Assembly (NCBI GenBank): GCA_964356195.1
Contig: CAYHGP010000034.1
Coordinates: forward strand, 1-6,510
Direction of reading: 5' to 3'
DNA length: 6,510 nucleotides
DNA from: 2-02-FULL-48-14 sp964356195
GTDB lineage: Bacteria; Patescibacteriota; Gracilibacteria; UBA1369; 2-02-FULL-48-14
Position numbers and translations under genes: made by a program. Position 1 is the stretch's first letter. The number at the start of each line of letters is the position of its first letter. Shown here piece by piece: positions 5,392-6,510 of this stretch. Under the pieces are notes generated by a model. The model worked only from the letters and a program-made list of their open reading frames with translations, was not told where the DNA came from and did no database searches.

Positions 5392-6510
<1,119 letters not shown>

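Overview
The window is a split ribosomal RNA locus. It opens inside a 16S rRNA gene (1-1213, + strand, 3' four fifths) and closes inside a 23S rRNA gene (about 5392-6510, + strand, 5' third). The roughly 4.2 kb between them, which in most bacteria is a short spacer with tRNA-Ile and tRNA-Ala, holds four protein genes, the same two tRNAs on the opposite strand, several promoters and at least two intrinsic-terminator-like hairpins. The rRNA sequence looks bacterial, with CPR/Patescibacteria character (shortened 16S helix 17, AAATAGACGG at E. coli positions 915-924, GTGCCTTGAGGTGTTCGG near 1070), most like the Peregrinibacteria/Gracilibacteria side. That placement is from memory and not computed. 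The four proteins contain no in-frame TGA and one ends at TGA, so the genetic code appears standard and not the TGA=Gly code of some Gracilibacteria and Absconditabacteria.

Layout: 16S end and a structured trailer (1214-1389); intrinsic terminator (1390-1416); extended -10 promoter placed so that the next mRNA would be leaderless; a 419-aa protein with GNAT-acetyltransferase-like features (1474-2733, +); a convergent 437-aa membrane-anchored protein with a pseudopilin-like C-terminal motif (2728-4041, -), tail to tail with a 6-bp overlap; tRNA-Ile(GAU) and tRNA-Ala(UGC) on the minus strand (4059-4218) behind their own promoter, probably cotranscribed with the 437-aa gene; a 78-aa two-helix membrane protein (4341-4577, +); a 137-aa putative lipoprotein with its own TTGACA promoter (4636-5049, +); a near-consensus promoter (5058-5086); a structured leader of about 300 nt; then 23S rRNA.

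The arrangement implies that 16S and 23S rRNA are made from separate transcripts: 16S is closed by its own terminator and 23S is served by a strong promoter about 300 bp upstream. The 23S leader is the most intriguing non-coding part. It holds, in order, a boxA-like TTCTTTGAA, a long hairpin of 23 or more pairs, a GAAA-loop terminator whose 5' arm overlaps that hairpin, a perfect 13-bp inverted repeat, and a second 9-bp inverted repeat. It could be an attenuator/antitermination module controlling 23S output, or the promoter-to-terminator part could be a separate small RNA of about 130 nt. No mobile element, integrase or CRISPR array was seen.
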